A stretch of 52,561 nt of DNA from Herminiimonas sp. (GTDB taxonomy: Bacteria > Pseudomonadota > Gammaproteobacteria > Burkholderiales > Burkholderiaceae_D): contig DAIDBD010000096.1 in the NCBI GenBank assembly GCA_027310305.1, forward strand, positions 1 to 52,561, written 5' to 3'. The translations under genes and the position numbers were made by a program. This document shows positions 8,951 through 18,368 of the stretch, in pieces. Within the stretch, counting starts at the first letter, position 1. Each line of letters begins with the position of its first letter. The notes beneath the pieces were generated by a model. It was not told where the DNA came from. It saw only the letters and a list, made by a program, of their open reading frames with translations, and did no database searches.

Positions 8951-9829
8951 ATGTCAACAGCGATACGCATCATTCAAGGCAAGTTCGGGCGAGTGGCTCT
9001 GCTGGACATGGACCGCCCGCTTGTGACGCACGCCCATTCGCAATGCCATGTGCTGCTCAAGGCAAGCGGCGCCGACAATTTTTTTCAGGTGCGCGATCAG
9101 CTCTATCCGTTGACCGATGAAACCGCGGTGCTCGTCAATGCGTGGGAACCGCACTGTTATGCGCACCGCAATCCAGACGGGCCGCGCATCACCATCCTAG
9201 CGCTTTACATCGAACCAGTCTGGCTGGGCGAAATTGAAAATGGCCTTATTTCCAGCATCCACCCCGGTTTCTTTCCCAAGACGTGCGTTGAACTTCCAAA
9301 ACATATACGCAACCTGGCGAACCGGCTGGCAATGGAAATGCTGTACGGCGAACACCTGAGCGACGCATATCTGCAGGATCAGTTGTCAAAACTGATGATT
9401 GCGGTAATCGATACCTTTTCAACATGGCGCACTATCAACGCACTGCAGACGGGCATTTCCGGCGTAACGCGAGACCACAGGATTCACCGTGCGATTTCCT
9501 ATTTGCGCAACAATATAGGCACGGAACTCGACGTTGACAAGCTGGCGGTCGAAGCTTGCCTGTCGCGTGCGCACTTCTTCAAGCTGTTCCAGCAATGCAC
9601 TAGCCTGACCCCCAATTTGTATCTAAATGTACTGCGCATGAATGCAGCTTTTACCGGACTGACCCAGACCACAGTGCCGATGGCGAAGCTGTCGGAAGAC
9701 CTGGGATTTTCTGCACAAAGCCATTTCACCCGTTTTTTTCAACAGCATGCCGGCGTCAATCCGAGCCAATACCGTAAGGTAGTGGATGTGCACCGGACCG
9801 ACGCCATCATCGACACGCTTAATCTCTGA
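8951..9829 (+). CDS. AraC family transcriptional regulator
   Basis: A 292-residue protein. The N-terminal cupin-like effector domain contains THAHSQCHVLLKASG and VLVNAWEPHCYAH. The C-terminal double helix-turn-helix spans roughly residues 180-282, with LRNNIGTELDVDKLAVEACL and SRAHFFKLFQQCTS as the first HTH and LSEDLGFSAQSHFTRFF then GVNPSQYRK as the second. It lies between xdhC-mocA (divergent) and the large Mo-hydroxylase operon (convergent, 15 bp gap), so it is the natural candidate regulator for both. The effector is unknown. Confidence 0.9.
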   Translation: MSTAIRIIQGKFGRVALLDMDRPLVTHAHSQCHVLLKASGADNFFQVRDQLYPLTDETAVLVNAWEPHCYAHRNPDGPRITILALYIEPVWLGEIENGLISSIHPGFFPKTCVELPKHIRNLANRLAMEMLYGEHLSDAYLQDQLSKLMIAVIDTFSTWRTINALQTGISGVTRDHRIHRAISYLRNNIGTELDVDKLAVEACLSRAHFFKLFQQCTSLTPNLYLNVLRMNAAFTGLTQTTVPMAKLSEDLGFSAQSHFTRFFQQHAGVNPSQYRKVVDVHRTDAIIDTLNL

Positions 9830-9844
9830 TATCTAGACCGGCGA

Positions 9845-10651
9845 TCAATCGCCCTTGAAGTCAGCCTTGCGCTTGCCGTGGAATGCTTCCACACCTTCTT
9901 TGAAGTCATTCGAGCTGCGCAGGCGGCTATAGCAATGCCCTTCCAGCTCGATTGCAATCGACAGAGTCGAATCCTCAGTGTCGTTCAGCAGTTTTTTGGC
10001 GGTGCGCTGTGCAATCGGTGAGAAGCCGAGCAATTCATCCACCAGCGTATCTGTTGCTTTTTCCAAATCTGCATCCGGCACGCATTCAGTCGCGATGCCC
10101 CATTCGTAAGCTTGCTTGCCCGCCACACGGCGTGAACGCATCACTACATCTTTGGTGCGGGTGATGCCGACCATCTTTTGCAAACGGGCCGACCCGCCCG
10201 AACCGGGAATCTGACCAAGCTTTTGTTCCGGCAACGCATACTGGCATGTCTCTGAAACGATACGGAAATCGCAGGCCAGCGAAATTTCAAAACCCACGCC
10301 GAAAGCATAACCTCGGTTGGCAACGATGACCGGCTTGCTGCAGCGTGCCGGCGCTGCGATATTCCATGCCAGCTTGGACACATGTTCCGGTGATGCTTCG
10401 AGGAAGCCCCGGATATCGCCACCGCTGGAAAAATGCTCACCGATGGCGCGCAGTACGATCACGCGCACGGCCGGGTTGGCATCCAGTGCCTCGAATACCA
10501 GGCGCAACTGGTCGCGCTCCGGCATTGAAATAATATTGAATGGCGGTCGGTGCAGGATGATGTCGGCACGTTGTTTCGCTTCGTTAATCTCAACGGAAAA
10601 CCCATCGAATTCTTCCAGCAAAGTATGGGCGGGATGTTGAATTTGGTACAT
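9845..10651 (-). CDS. Enoyl-CoA hydratase/isomerase family protein
   Basis: 268 residues from the ATG at 10651, which has an AAGGAG box 6 nt upstream; a longer frame to 10714 lacks such support. The crotonase fold is shown by the oxyanion-hole segment FSSGGDIRGFLE and by the two glutamates of true hydratases in GVGFEISLACD and ALPEQKLGQIPGSGG. Crotonases add water to enoyl-CoA or catalyse related isomerisation or ring cleavage. It is the last gene of the operon beginning with the Mo hydroxylase and containing a CoA ligase, so its substrate is probably a CoA thioester made by that ligase. The specific reaction cannot be read from the sequence. Confidence 0.88.
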   Translation of the reverse strand: MYQIQHPAHTLLEEFDGFSVEINEAKQRADIILHRPPFNIISMPERDQLRLVFEALDANPAVRVIVLRAIGEHFSSGGDIRGFLEASPEHVSKLAWNIAAPARCSKPVIVANRGYAFGVGFEISLACDFRIVSETCQYALPEQKLGQIPGSGGSARLQKMVGITRTKDVVMRSRRVAGKQAYEWGIATECVPDADLEKATDTLVDELLGFSPIAQRTAKKLLNDTEDSTLSIAIELEGHCYSRLRSSNDFKEGVEAFHGKRKADFKGD

Positions 10652-10697
10652 GACAGCTCCTTGGTTAATCGTAATTTTTTCGGTTTGGATATGCGGG

Positions 10698-11405
10698 CTA
10701 CACAGCGATTGCATCCATCAATGCCGTCCGGTCTGCAGCAGACGCGGCGGCGCCTTGCATGATCACTGCCCCGCGCTCGAGTGCGTAAAAACGTGTGGAA
10801 ATGTCGAGCGCACGATGCACATTCTGTTCGACCAGCAGAATCGGAATACCATCCTTGCGCAAGCCATCCAGGATGTCGAAAATTTCATCAACGATGATCG
10901 GCGCCAGCCCTTCGGTGGGTTCATCGATCAGCAGCAATTTTGGCGCGCCGATCAGTACACGCGCAATCGCAAGCATCTGCTGCTCTCCACCGGACAGAGT
11001 GGTACCCATCTGCGGCCGGCGCTCTTTCAGACGCGGGAAGCGTTCGTACGTTTTCTCCAGAATACGATTCGATTCCGCAGCCGGTCGTCCAGGACATTGC
11101 AGAAAGCCCAGCTTCAGGTTTTCTTCCACGGACAAGCCGGGAAAGATGCGCCGGTCTTCCGGCACGAGTCCGATGCCCATGCGACAGATACGGTCCGAAT
11201 TCATGCCGCCCAGCTCGGTACCGTTGAAGCGGATCGAGCCAGACGTCGGCGCAACCCATCCTGCAATGGTCTTGATCGTGGTGGTCTTGCCGACGCCGTT
11301 GCGGCCGACCAGTGTCACTACCTCGCCGGCATTGATCTTTATGTTCACACCCTGCAGCACGTGCGATAAGCCGTAGTGGGTATGCACGTTGTCGAGTTCA
11401 AGCAT
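10698..11405 (-). CDS. livF: Branched-chain amino acid-type ABC transporter ATPase LivF
   Basis: 235 residues, with Walker A GRNGVGKTT near 35-43, the LSGGEQQMLAIARVL signature, Walker B LLLIDEPTEGL, and the EQNVHRALDISTRFYALERG ending typical of LivF. It is one of two ATPases powering a HAAT-family importer. It overlaps livG by 8 bp and precedes the enoyl-CoA hydratase. The operon context suggests that the importer carries an aromatic or other carboxylic acid rather than leucine, as many Liv-type systems in catabolic operons do. Confidence 0.92.
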   Translation of the reverse strand: MLELDNVHTHYGLSHVLQGVNIKINAGEVVTLVGRNGVGKTTTIKTIAGWVAPTSGSIRFNGTELGGMNSDRICRMGIGLVPEDRRIFPGLSVEENLKLGFLQCPGRPAAESNRILEKTYERFPRLKERRPQMGTTLSGGEQQMLAIARVLIGAPKLLLIDEPTEGLAPIIVDEIFDILDGLRKDGIPILLVEQNVHRALDISTRFYALERGAVIMQGAAASAADRTALMDAIAV

Positions 11406-12186
11406 GGTGTTTCCCCTGACCGAAATACGCAGCTTGCACCGCTGGATTGGCGCGCACCTCGGCCGGCAAGCCCTCAGCCAGCTTGGCGCCCTGGTTCATC
11501 ACGATCACGTGATCGGACAGCTTCATGACCAGCCCGACGTCATGTTCGACAAGTAGAATCGATACGTCGCCCGCCAGTGACTTGATCATGTCACCGGTTT
11601 CCTCCGTGTCGGCATGCGACATCCCTTGAGTTGGTTCGTCAAGCAATAGCAGCTTCGGACGTGAAGACAGGCAGACCGCGATTTCAAGCCTGCGCTGTTC
11701 GCCGTGGGACAGATAGCCTGCAAGCTCGTGCGCCTTGTCAGCCAGTCGAAACTGCGCAATCAGTTCATCGACACGTTCTAATGCCAACGTGCTGCGGCCA
11801 ATCGACAGGATTGCTCTTCCGGCTGGCTCCAGTACCTGGGACGCGAGTCGCAAGTTCTCGTACACGGAAAGCTCGAAGAATAGGTTGGTAATCTGGAACG
11901 AACGCGACAGGCCGGCATGCATCAATGCAGTTGGTGACTTGCCAGTAATATCGACGCCGTTGAAGACGACACTGCCGGCGGAGGGTCTGATTGCACCGCT
12001 GATCAAGTTGAACAAAGTGCTTTTACCTGCGCCGTTGGGGCCAATTACCGACGTGATATGCCCACGCTGCGCAACGAAGCTGACGTCGTTGACCGCCACT
12101 AGTGCGCCGAAACGCACCGTCAGGCCGTTAACTTCGAGAACTGCCGACGCCGATTGAGGAAGCAGAGTTTTTTGTCTTTCCAGCAT
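11398..12186 (-). CDS. livG: Branched-chain amino acid-type ABC transporter ATPase LivG
   Basis: About 262 residues from the ATG at 12186, which follows a GGAG box and lies 3 bp after the livM stop. It has Walker A IGPNGAGKSTL, the LivG-type INxxxxxxxP loop seen here as NGVDITGKSPTALMHAGLSRSFQ, LSHGEQRRLEIAVCL (signature with H in place of G), and Walker B LLLLDEPTQGMSHAD. LivG pairs with LivF on the cytoplasmic face of the LivHM channel. It belongs to the same transporter as 10698-15387. Confidence 0.92.
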   Translation of the reverse strand: MLERQKTLLPQSASAVLEVNGLTVRFGALVAVNDVSFVAQRGHITSVIGPNGAGKSTLFNLISGAIRPSAGSVVFNGVDITGKSPTALMHAGLSRSFQITNLFFELSVYENLRLASQVLEPAGRAILSIGRSTLALERVDELIAQFRLADKAHELAGYLSHGEQRRLEIAVCLSSRPKLLLLDEPTQGMSHADTEETGDMIKSLAGDVSILLVEHDVGLVMKLSDHVIVMNQGAKLAEGLPAEVRANPAVQAAYFGQGKHHA

Positions 12187-12188
12187 GA

Positions 12189-13241
12189 TTAATTTGCTCC
12201 CTTTTTTAGCAGCCATGCTTCCAGCCGCGGGCGCAGATAACCGATCAAGCCCTTGGGAAAGAAAATCACCGATAGCATGAACAGCGCGCCGATCACGATC
12301 AGGTGATGTTCGGTATAGGTTCCGATGATCGATTTAAGAGCAGTCAGGATCACGCTGCCGTACAGCGGTCCGACCAGCGTACCGACACCTCCCAGGATGA
12401 CCGTGATCACCGCGTTGCCTGAAGCATGAAAAAACATTAGCTCGGGCGACACGAAGCCACGCAGCATCGGGTACAGCGCGCCCGAGAAGGCGCACGCGTT
12501 GGATGCCAGGACGAATGCGATCAACTTGCAGCGCTGCGCATTGAAGCCTAGAAACGGCACCCGGTTTTCATTGGCTCGGATGGCGACCATCAGGCGTCCG
12601 AGCGGTGTCTGCAGCAAACCTTCGAGCAGAAAGTACAAGCCCATGATCAGCACCAGTACAAGCAGGAAAAAGGCCGAAGCATTGGCACTGTTGACCGAGA
12701 ACAGGAGAAAATTCACGTCCACCACCGGGATGCCGATGATGCCGTCGGATCCGCCTATCTCGCGCGTATTGAACACGATCTTTGACACGACCTCAGCCAT
12801 GCCGAATGTGATCAATGCGAAGTACACGCCGCGGGCACGGATCGCGATGATGCCGGCTAGCGTGCCGGCCACAGTGGATGCAGCAAGGGTGATGAGCATC
12901 GTCACCCAGAATGACGTGGAGACTTCCTTCAGCACCAGGCCAGACACGTAAGCGCCTAGCCCGAAGAACAGTGCATGGCCGAGCGAGAGCAAGCCGGTGA
13001 AGCCGAGCAGCAGATCTACACCCATCGCAAAGCCGCCGAAGATCAGCGCTTCAGTGGCAAGGCGATAGTAGAAAACATCCTCGTTTACCCATGCAATGAC
13101 CGCAAATACCAGCGCCAGCGCGATGAACAGGTAGGCGAAATAACGCAGCGCATTGCGCGCGGCGTTTTCACGGCGATTGTTAGCGGCGCGCACCGGCATT
13201 GTCGATACGCCGCGTACTGCGGCAAGGATGGAATTAGCCAT
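12189..13241 (-). CDS. livM: Branched-chain amino acid-type ABC transporter permease LivM
   Basis: A 350-residue polytopic protein with about nine hydrophobic segments. LivM hallmarks are LLLGFTGLLSLGHALFFGLGAY in the first third, IRARGVYFALITFGMAEV, and GGVGTLVGPLYGSVILTAL near the C-terminus. It forms the membrane channel with LivH. It overlaps livH by 8 bp and ends just before livG, so the five transporter genes are tightly coupled. Confidence 0.92.
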   Translation of the reverse strand: MANSILAAVRGVSTMPVRAANNRRENAARNALRYFAYLFIALALVFAVIAWVNEDVFYYRLATEALIFGGFAMGVDLLLGFTGLLSLGHALFFGLGAYVSGLVLKEVSTSFWVTMLITLAASTVAGTLAGIIAIRARGVYFALITFGMAEVVSKIVFNTREIGGSDGIIGIPVVDVNFLLFSVNSANASAFFLLVLVLIMGLYFLLEGLLQTPLGRLMVAIRANENRVPFLGFNAQRCKLIAFVLASNACAFSGALYPMLRGFVSPELMFFHASGNAVITVILGGVGTLVGPLYGSVILTALKSIIGTYTEHHLIVIGALFMLSVIFFPKGLIGYLRPRLEAWLLKKGAN

Positions 13242-14127
13242 GACCGATTCTCCCGAACAAGCCTTGAGGGCGCACCATCAACACTGCCACCATGATGGCG
13301 AATATCAGCGGGTCGGTCCATGAAGGTGATATGTACAGGCTGGCGATTGCCTGTATCTGGGTCAGTACCAGACCCGCCACCACAGCGCCCTTGATGCTGC
13401 CCAAGCCGCCTACGATCACGACCGAAAACGCCAGAAGTATGAAATCCTTGCCCATGGTCGGAAACACCGAGTAGATCGGCGCGAGCAGCACGCCGGACAG
13501 TCCGGCCAGTGCTACGCCAAAGGCGAAGGTGCCGGCATATATGTGAATGACGGGTACACCCAGTGACCCAGCCATGTTTTTGTCAAAAGCTGCTGCACGG
13601 ACCATCGCGCCAAGGCTGGTGCGGTAAACCACCAGCCATACCGCAGTGATAATTGCGGTACCGATTGCCATTAGGAACAAGCGATAGTTAGGAAGAAACA
13701 TGCCGAAGATTTCGGTGGCACCAGAAATCGGCGACGCAGCGCGAATCGCTTGCGGGCCGTAGAATAATTTGTATACGTCCTCCAGAATAATGGCCAGGCC
13801 AAACGTCAGGAGCAATGTCAGGATATGGCGATCCTTATGATGAAACACACGCTTAATCAGCAAGCGTTCGGTTGCATAACCAATTGGCAGGAGCAACAGC
13901 GGCACCAGCAGCAGTTGCATCCAGAACGACGCGCCCATGGCGGTCAGGCTCAAGGCCACATACGCACCGAGTGCATAATATTCACCGTGCGCCATGTTGA
14001 TGACATCCAGCAGACCGAAAATAATCGTTAGCCCGAGCGCCATCAGGATCACTGCGACCCCGATCGACAGTCCGTTGATCATCTGCGGCGCGAAAACAAA
14101 TTGTAGTGAATCCAGAAATTCACTCAT
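13234..14127 (-). CDS. livH: Branched-chain amino acid-type ABC transporter permease LivH
   Basis: About 297 residues. The start at 14127 (MSEFLDS) is preferred because an AAGGA box lies 8 nt upstream; an ATG 9 bp further up would sit inside that box. LivH features are GLSIGVAVILMALGLTIIFG, LLDVINMAHGEYYALGAY, and FSVVIVGGLGSIKGAVVAGL in the C-terminal third. It is a membrane partner of LivM. The gap to the upstream solute-binding protein gene is about 80 bp. Confidence 0.92.
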   Translation of the reverse strand: MSEFLDSLQFVFAPQMINGLSIGVAVILMALGLTIIFGLLDVINMAHGEYYALGAYVALSLTAMGASFWMQLLLVPLLLLPIGYATERLLIKRVFHHKDRHILTLLLTFGLAIILEDVYKLFYGPQAIRAASPISGATEIFGMFLPNYRLFLMAIGTAIITAVWLVVYRTSLGAMVRAAAFDKNMAGSLGVPVIHIYAGTFAFGVALAGLSGVLLAPIYSVFPTMGKDFILLAFSVVIVGGLGSIKGAVVAGLVLTQIQAIASLYISPSWTDPLIFAIMVAVLMVRPQGLFGRIGHG

Positions 14128-14205
14128 AGAAACCATCCTTGCACGTGCAGAAAGGCAGGCCGGATTATCCGACCTGCAGATTGTTGAATGCCTGCATCAA
14201 AAAAA

Positions 14206-15387
14206 TTAGAATTTTGCGCAGTTGTCCGGACCGATGGCAGCCTCTCCCGAAATGCGGTTGGCGATCTTGAACTTGCCATCGGTGAGCTTGACAACGAACA
14301 TGTCCTGGATTGCCTGATGGTCGCCGGCACGCATAGTTTTTTTGCCTTGCGGAGTAGACCACTCAAGACCGCGCATGGCCGTACGCAGCTTGTCGGTTTC
14401 GATGCTGTTGGCTTTTTCCACTGCGGCTTTGTAGAAATAGATCAGGCCGTAGGAATCCGCGCCGTACAGGTCCGGGTTAGACTTGTATGCCGTGTTGAAC
14501 GAGGCGATAAATTTCTTGTTTTCCGGGTTGTCGGCTTCCAGCGAGTAACCGACGCCGGTCAGGAAACCTTCGGCAGCCTGAGCAATGGCACTCATGTTTT
14601 GTGAAGTGACGGTGCCGGAAGCGCCGACTACCGTCAGACCCTTCATCATGCCGTATTCAGTCATCTGGCTGAATAGGCGAACCGTGTCATTGCCGGCCAC
14701 CGAGGTGTACAGAATGTCCGGACGAGCAGCCCTGATCTGCCCAAAGAACGAAGAGTAGTCCTTGTTATCCAGCGGCGGGAACACCTCTCCTGCCGTTTTC
14801 GCGCCCTTTTTCTCGGCGGCGTTCTTGAAGGCAGCGACCGTGCTGCGTCCCATTTCATAATCCGGCCCAAGGTAGAAAACCTTGGCATTCGGTTTTGCCG
14901 TAGGCAACCATTCGGCGAGCGCTGCAGATTGCTGTCCGGCCTTGGCATTGACACGGAACACGTTGGGCGAGCACTTGTCGCCGGTGATGGCGTCGGAGAA
15001 GGAGACCGACGTCGCGATCAGGCGGTTGTTGCGCTCGGCGACTTGGCCGACCGCCAGGGTTGAGCCAGAGTTCACAGTGCCAGCGAGGAAATCGACCTTG
15101 GACGACTGGAACAGTTTTTCTGCCTTCTGTGTCGCGACAGCGGGGTTGGCTTCCTCGTCCTCGAACAGCAATTCAATCTTGCGGCCCATGACGCCGCCGG
15201 CATCGTTGATCTCCTTGGTGGCCAGTTCGACGCCCCACTTCACTTGCTGGCCGATGCTGGCGTAGGTGCCTGACAGCGGGGTGACGATGCCGATCTTGAT
15301 CGGTGCGGCTCCTTGGGCTGCGGCCAGGCCGGAAAAGGTCGTGAGGATGGCAAAAGTTACTGCACTGAGTTTGAATTGCGATTTCAT
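14206..15387 (-). CDS. Periplasmic solute-binding protein of the first Liv-type transporter
   Basis: About 393 residues from the ATG at 15387 (MKSQFKLSAVTF), with GGAGAC 6 nt upstream; an in-frame ATG 36 bp higher lacks this. A Sec signal peptide ends near FSGLAAAQG. The type I periplasmic-binding fold is shown by IKIGIVTPLSGTYASIGQQ and GGVMGRKIELLFEDEEANP. Such proteins deliver the ligand to LivHM. Homologues in catabolic operons bind aromatic acids as well as amino acids, so the ligand is open. The gene lies between the CoA ligase gene and livH. Confidence 0.92.
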   Translation of the reverse strand: MKSQFKLSAVTFAILTTFSGLAAAQGAAPIKIGIVTPLSGTYASIGQQVKWGVELATKEINDAGGVMGRKIELLFEDEEANPAVATQKAEKLFQSSKVDFLAGTVNSGSTLAVGQVAERNNRLIATSVSFSDAITGDKCSPNVFRVNAKAGQQSAALAEWLPTAKPNAKVFYLGPDYEMGRSTVAAFKNAAEKKGAKTAGEVFPPLDNKDYSSFFGQIRAARPDILYTSVAGNDTVRLFSQMTEYGMMKGLTVVGASGTVTSQNMSAIAQAAEGFLTGVGYSLEADNPENKKFIASFNTAYKSNPDLYGADSYGLIYFYKAAVEKANSIETDKLRTAMRGLEWSTPQGKKTMRAGDHQAIQDMFVVKLTDGKFKIANRISGEAAIGPDNCAKF

Positions 15388-15495
15388 TACGGTCTCCATT
15401 TTTTTAAAGTACTGCCTGATCAATGTACTGCTACTCGATTGCGAAACCTTTCGGTCGGCCCGACGACGGCGATAATTTACTGCTTTTTTCTCACT

Positions 15496-17025
15496 TCATT
15501 CCGGCTCATACTCGTTGGCCACTAGCTTGCGCCGCAACAGCTTTCCGACTGGCGAGCGCGGCACCTCGGCCACAAAAACGTATTCGCGCGGCCGCTTGAA
15601 ATTGAGCAGCCCGGAATTTCTGCAATGTGCATCCAACTCATCCGGGGTAACCGGAGCCTTGCGCCGAATAAAGGCGGTCACGCGCTGGCCCCAACGCTCA
15701 TCCGGCAAGCCGACCACGGCCACTTCATCGACTGATGGATGCAGTGACAGCAGACTTTCGATTTCGACGGGTGATATGTTTTCGCCGCCGCTGATGATCA
15801 TGTCGTCGATCCGCCCCGAGACGAACAAGTCGCCGTCTTGGTCGAAATAGCCGGTGTCTCCAGTGAAGTACCAACCGTCACGCAAAGATTTCGCATCCGC
15901 TTCCGGCCGGTTCCAGTAGCCTTCGAATGATTCGTCGCCGTTCAGGTCGGCGATGATCTGCCCTTCCTCGCCCTGCAACGCCGGTTCATCGGGCGAAATT
16001 GCATTGAGCTTGACGACCCGCACGCGCTGATTGATGCCTGCCTTGCCGGCACTACCCGGTTTCTTGCACGCGTCCGGTTCGACCGTGACGGTGTACACCT
16101 CGGACGAACCGTAGTGATTAACGAACAGTTCGGGCTTGAAAATTGCGTCCAGCTTCTTTAGCAAAGCCTCATTCATCGATGCGCCGGCAAACCCGAGCTT
16201 GCGCACGGTCGACAGGTCGGTCGAGGCGCAGTCAGGGTGCGCAATCACATCGTGATACAGGGTCGGCACCAGATACAGGTTGGTGATCTGCTCGGCCTCG
16301 ATCGCCACCAGCACCGCGGCGGGGTCGAACTTCGGTATGCACACGAAGCGTCCGCTGATCAGGGATGTGGCCAGAAGCGAGCGCACCCCCATGGTGTGGT
16401 ACAGAGGCATGACGCCCAGCGTGCGTTCGCCGCGACGGTATTGGTTCTGCGCCACATGCGCCACGGCAGCAGAACGCTCGTGCCGATGGCGGCGCGGCAC
16501 ACCCTTGGGCTTGCCGGTGGTGCCGGAGGTGTACAGCATGAGCGACCAGTCATCGGCAATGGCATGCAGCAACTTTGCTGCGGGCTTGCTGGCTTGTAGC
16601 TCTTCGAAATCAAGCGCTCCATCAGCAGCATCCACGGCTGAACCGACCACCACGCGTTTCAATTTTTGCGCCGCCACGGAATCGCGCACGGCGCCTGCCG
16701 ATACATCCTGGAACACCAGCAGTTTCGCGCCGGAGTCGTCTGCGCAATAATCGATCTCGTCGGGCTTGGCACGCCAGTTCAGCGGCGTCATCACCACGCC
16801 CAGCAACTGGCACGCCCAGTGCAAGGTCGCCGTCTCCCAACGGTTCTGCAGCAACGTGACCATGTGGTCTCCTCGTGACAGGCCTTGTGCCTGCAAACCG
16901 CCCGCCACTGCGCGCACGCGCTCCAGCCATTCGGCATAGGTCAGGCGCAGCTGGCCATCAACCAGCGCGGTTTCATCGGGCGTTCTTTCTACGGCAGCCA
17001 AAAAGCTGCGACCCAGATCAAGCAT
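15496..17025 (-). CDS. Aryl/acyl-CoA ligase (AMP-binding, 4-chlorobenzoate-CoA-ligase-like)
   Basis: About 509 residues. The ANL-superfamily motifs are complete: YTSGTTGKPKGVPRRH (P-loop-like), VNHYGSSEVYT, the GYWNRPEADAKSLRDGWYFT / TGD segment, GRIDDMIISGGENISPVEIE at the hinge, and the catalytic Lys in SPVGKLLRRKL. The overall wording resembles 4-chlorobenzoate:CoA ligase and related aryl-CoA ligases. The reaction is acid plus ATP plus CoA giving acyl-CoA. The start at 17025 is preferred, with AAGGA 8 nt upstream. It overlaps coxS by 8 bp, tying CoA activation to the Mo hydroxylase. Whether the acid is activated before or after hydroxylation is unknown. Confidence 0.88.
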   Translation of the reverse strand: MLDLGRSFLAAVERTPDETALVDGQLRLTYAEWLERVRAVAGGLQAQGLSRGDHMVTLLQNRWETATLHWACQLLGVVMTPLNWRAKPDEIDYCADDSGAKLLVFQDVSAGAVRDSVAAQKLKRVVVGSAVDAADGALDFEELQASKPAAKLLHAIADDWSLMLYTSGTTGKPKGVPRRHRHERSAAVAHVAQNQYRRGERTLGVMPLYHTMGVRSLLATSLISGRFVCIPKFDPAAVLVAIEAEQITNLYLVPTLYHDVIAHPDCASTDLSTVRKLGFAGASMNEALLKKLDAIFKPELFVNHYGSSEVYTVTVEPDACKKPGSAGKAGINQRVRVVKLNAISPDEPALQGEEGQIIADLNGDESFEGYWNRPEADAKSLRDGWYFTGDTGYFDQDGDLFVSGRIDDMIISGGENISPVEIESLLSLHPSVDEVAVVGLPDERWGQRVTAFIRRKAPVTPDELDAHCRNSGLLNFKRPREYVFVAEVPRSPVGKLLRRKLVANEYEPE

Positions 17026-17542
17026 GTTGTTCATCCTTTTCTATGTTGGCCTGGCGCTCGGCTGCAACTTCAAGTACTGCCACGACGATATTGGTATAGC
17101 CGGTGCAGCGGCACAGATGGCCTGACAGCATGTCGCGCACCTGGGCTTCGTTCGGCACAGGTACACGTGCCAAGAAATCGGTGCACGACATCAGGATGCC
17201 GGCAGTGCAAAAGCCGCATTGCAAGGCATGGTTACGCTTGAATGCCTGCTGCAAGTCGTTCAGGGTTTCCGGATGCGCGCGGTTTAAGCCTTCCACGGTA
17301 TCAACCTTGAGCCCGTCGGCCTGAACAGCCAGTTGCAGGCAGGAGCGTACTGCGATGCCTTCCACCATCACGGTGCAGGCGCCGCACACGCCATGTTCGC
17401 AGCCGACATGGGTGCCGGTGGCGCCCAATTCATGGCGCAGGCAATCCGACAACAGCATGCGTGGCTCGACGCTGGCATTGCGTGCGCGGCCGTTCAGGGT
17501 GATCGTGATGACTGCTGGGGCGGATTTATCGTAGCGCTTCAT
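17018..17542 (-). CDS. Molybdenum hydroxylase small subunit (2x[2Fe-2S], CoxS-type)
   Basis: A 174-residue protein with both iron-sulfur clusters of the xanthine-oxidase family. The plant-type cluster uses Cys48, Cys53, Cys56 and Cys68 (CEHGVCGACTVMV). The second cluster uses Cys109, Cys112, Cys144 and Cys146 (CGFCTAGIL, HLCRCTGYTN). It passes electrons from the molybdenum site to FAD in the medium subunit. It overlaps coxM by 17 bp and the CoA ligase by 8 bp. All eight ligands are present. Confidence 0.95.
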   Translation of the reverse strand: MKRYDKSAPAVITITLNGRARNASVEPRMLLSDCLRHELGATGTHVGCEHGVCGACTVMVEGIAVRSCLQLAVQADGLKVDTVEGLNRAHPETLNDLQQAFKRNHALQCGFCTAGILMSCTDFLARVPVPNEAQVRDMLSGHLCRCTGYTNIVVAVLEVAAERQANIEKDEQHA

Positions 17543-18368
17543 TGGTTTGGTCCGAAGTCAGTCTGTTGATCAATTTCCGGCCGAGCTCTCGCACCAGGTG
17601 GCGACGGAACTTGGCGGTCGCATGAGTGTCGCCCTGCGCATCGAGCTCCCAGGCGAAATCATTGATGGCTGCATCTAGGTCAGCGCCTGCCAGCCGTGGC
17701 AGTGAGAGCCTGCGCGGCCGGTCCGCAACGCCGCCAATAGTCAGTGCAATGTTCGACGGTGTGACCACGGCAGCCGCGGCAACCAGAGCGAAATCGCCAT
17801 GCCGGATCGACACTTCCTCGAATGCGTAACGCGCATTCTTATCCTGCAGCGGAAAACGCACCTCTTCGACGATCTCGCCCGGCCGAATGGCAGTAGTCAG
17901 CATGCCCTGAAAAAAATCATTGGCTTTTATTACCCGTCGACCCACCTGGGAACGCAGCACAAGTTCGCCTTGCAGTGCCGTCAGGCACAGCGGCAGTTCG
18001 GCGCTCGGATCGGCATGGGCTAGCGAACCGCATACCGTGCCGTGGTTGCGTACCTGAAAATGTGAAATCCACGGAATCGCCAGCTTGAGCAATGGCACTT
18101 CCTGGGCGAGGTTGACACGCCATTCGATACTGGCTTGGGTAGCAGCTGCGCCGACGACCAGATTTCCATTTTCAATGCGCGCGTAATTCAGTTTTTGGCA
18201 ACGCGAAATATCCACCAATATTTTTGGCTGCGCCAGGCGGATATTGAGCATCGCCATCAGCGACTGACCGCCGGCCAGGATTTTGGCATCCTCACCGTAT
18301 TGCTTAAGCAGCGCGACAGTTTCCTCGGCGCTGTCGGCGCGAATGTAATCAAAGGCTGCCGGTTTCAT
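17526..18368 (-). CDS. Molybdenum hydroxylase FAD-binding medium subunit (CoxM-type)
   Basis: About 280 residues from the ATG at 18368, which overlaps the coxL stop as ATGA; a longer frame would begin inside coxL without support. The FAD-binding PCMH motif AGGQSLMAMLNIRLAQP lies near 33-49, the second FAD motif is HGTVCGSLAHADPSAELP near 95-115, and the CO-dehydrogenase flavoprotein C-terminal domain follows. It carries electrons to the final acceptor. The gene order here is L-M-S, unlike the M-S-L order of form I CO dehydrogenase. Confidence 0.94.
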   Translation of the reverse strand: MKPAAFDYIRADSAEETVALLKQYGEDAKILAGGQSLMAMLNIRLAQPKILVDISRCQKLNYARIENGNLVVGAAATQASIEWRVNLAQEVPLLKLAIPWISHFQVRNHGTVCGSLAHADPSAELPLCLTALQGELVLRSQVGRRVIKANDFFQGMLTTAIRPGEIVEEVRFPLQDKNARYAFEEVSIRHGDFALVAAAAVVTPSNIALTIGGVADRPRRLSLPRLAGADLDAAINDFAWELDAQGDTHATAKFRRHLVRELGRKLINRLTSDQTNEALR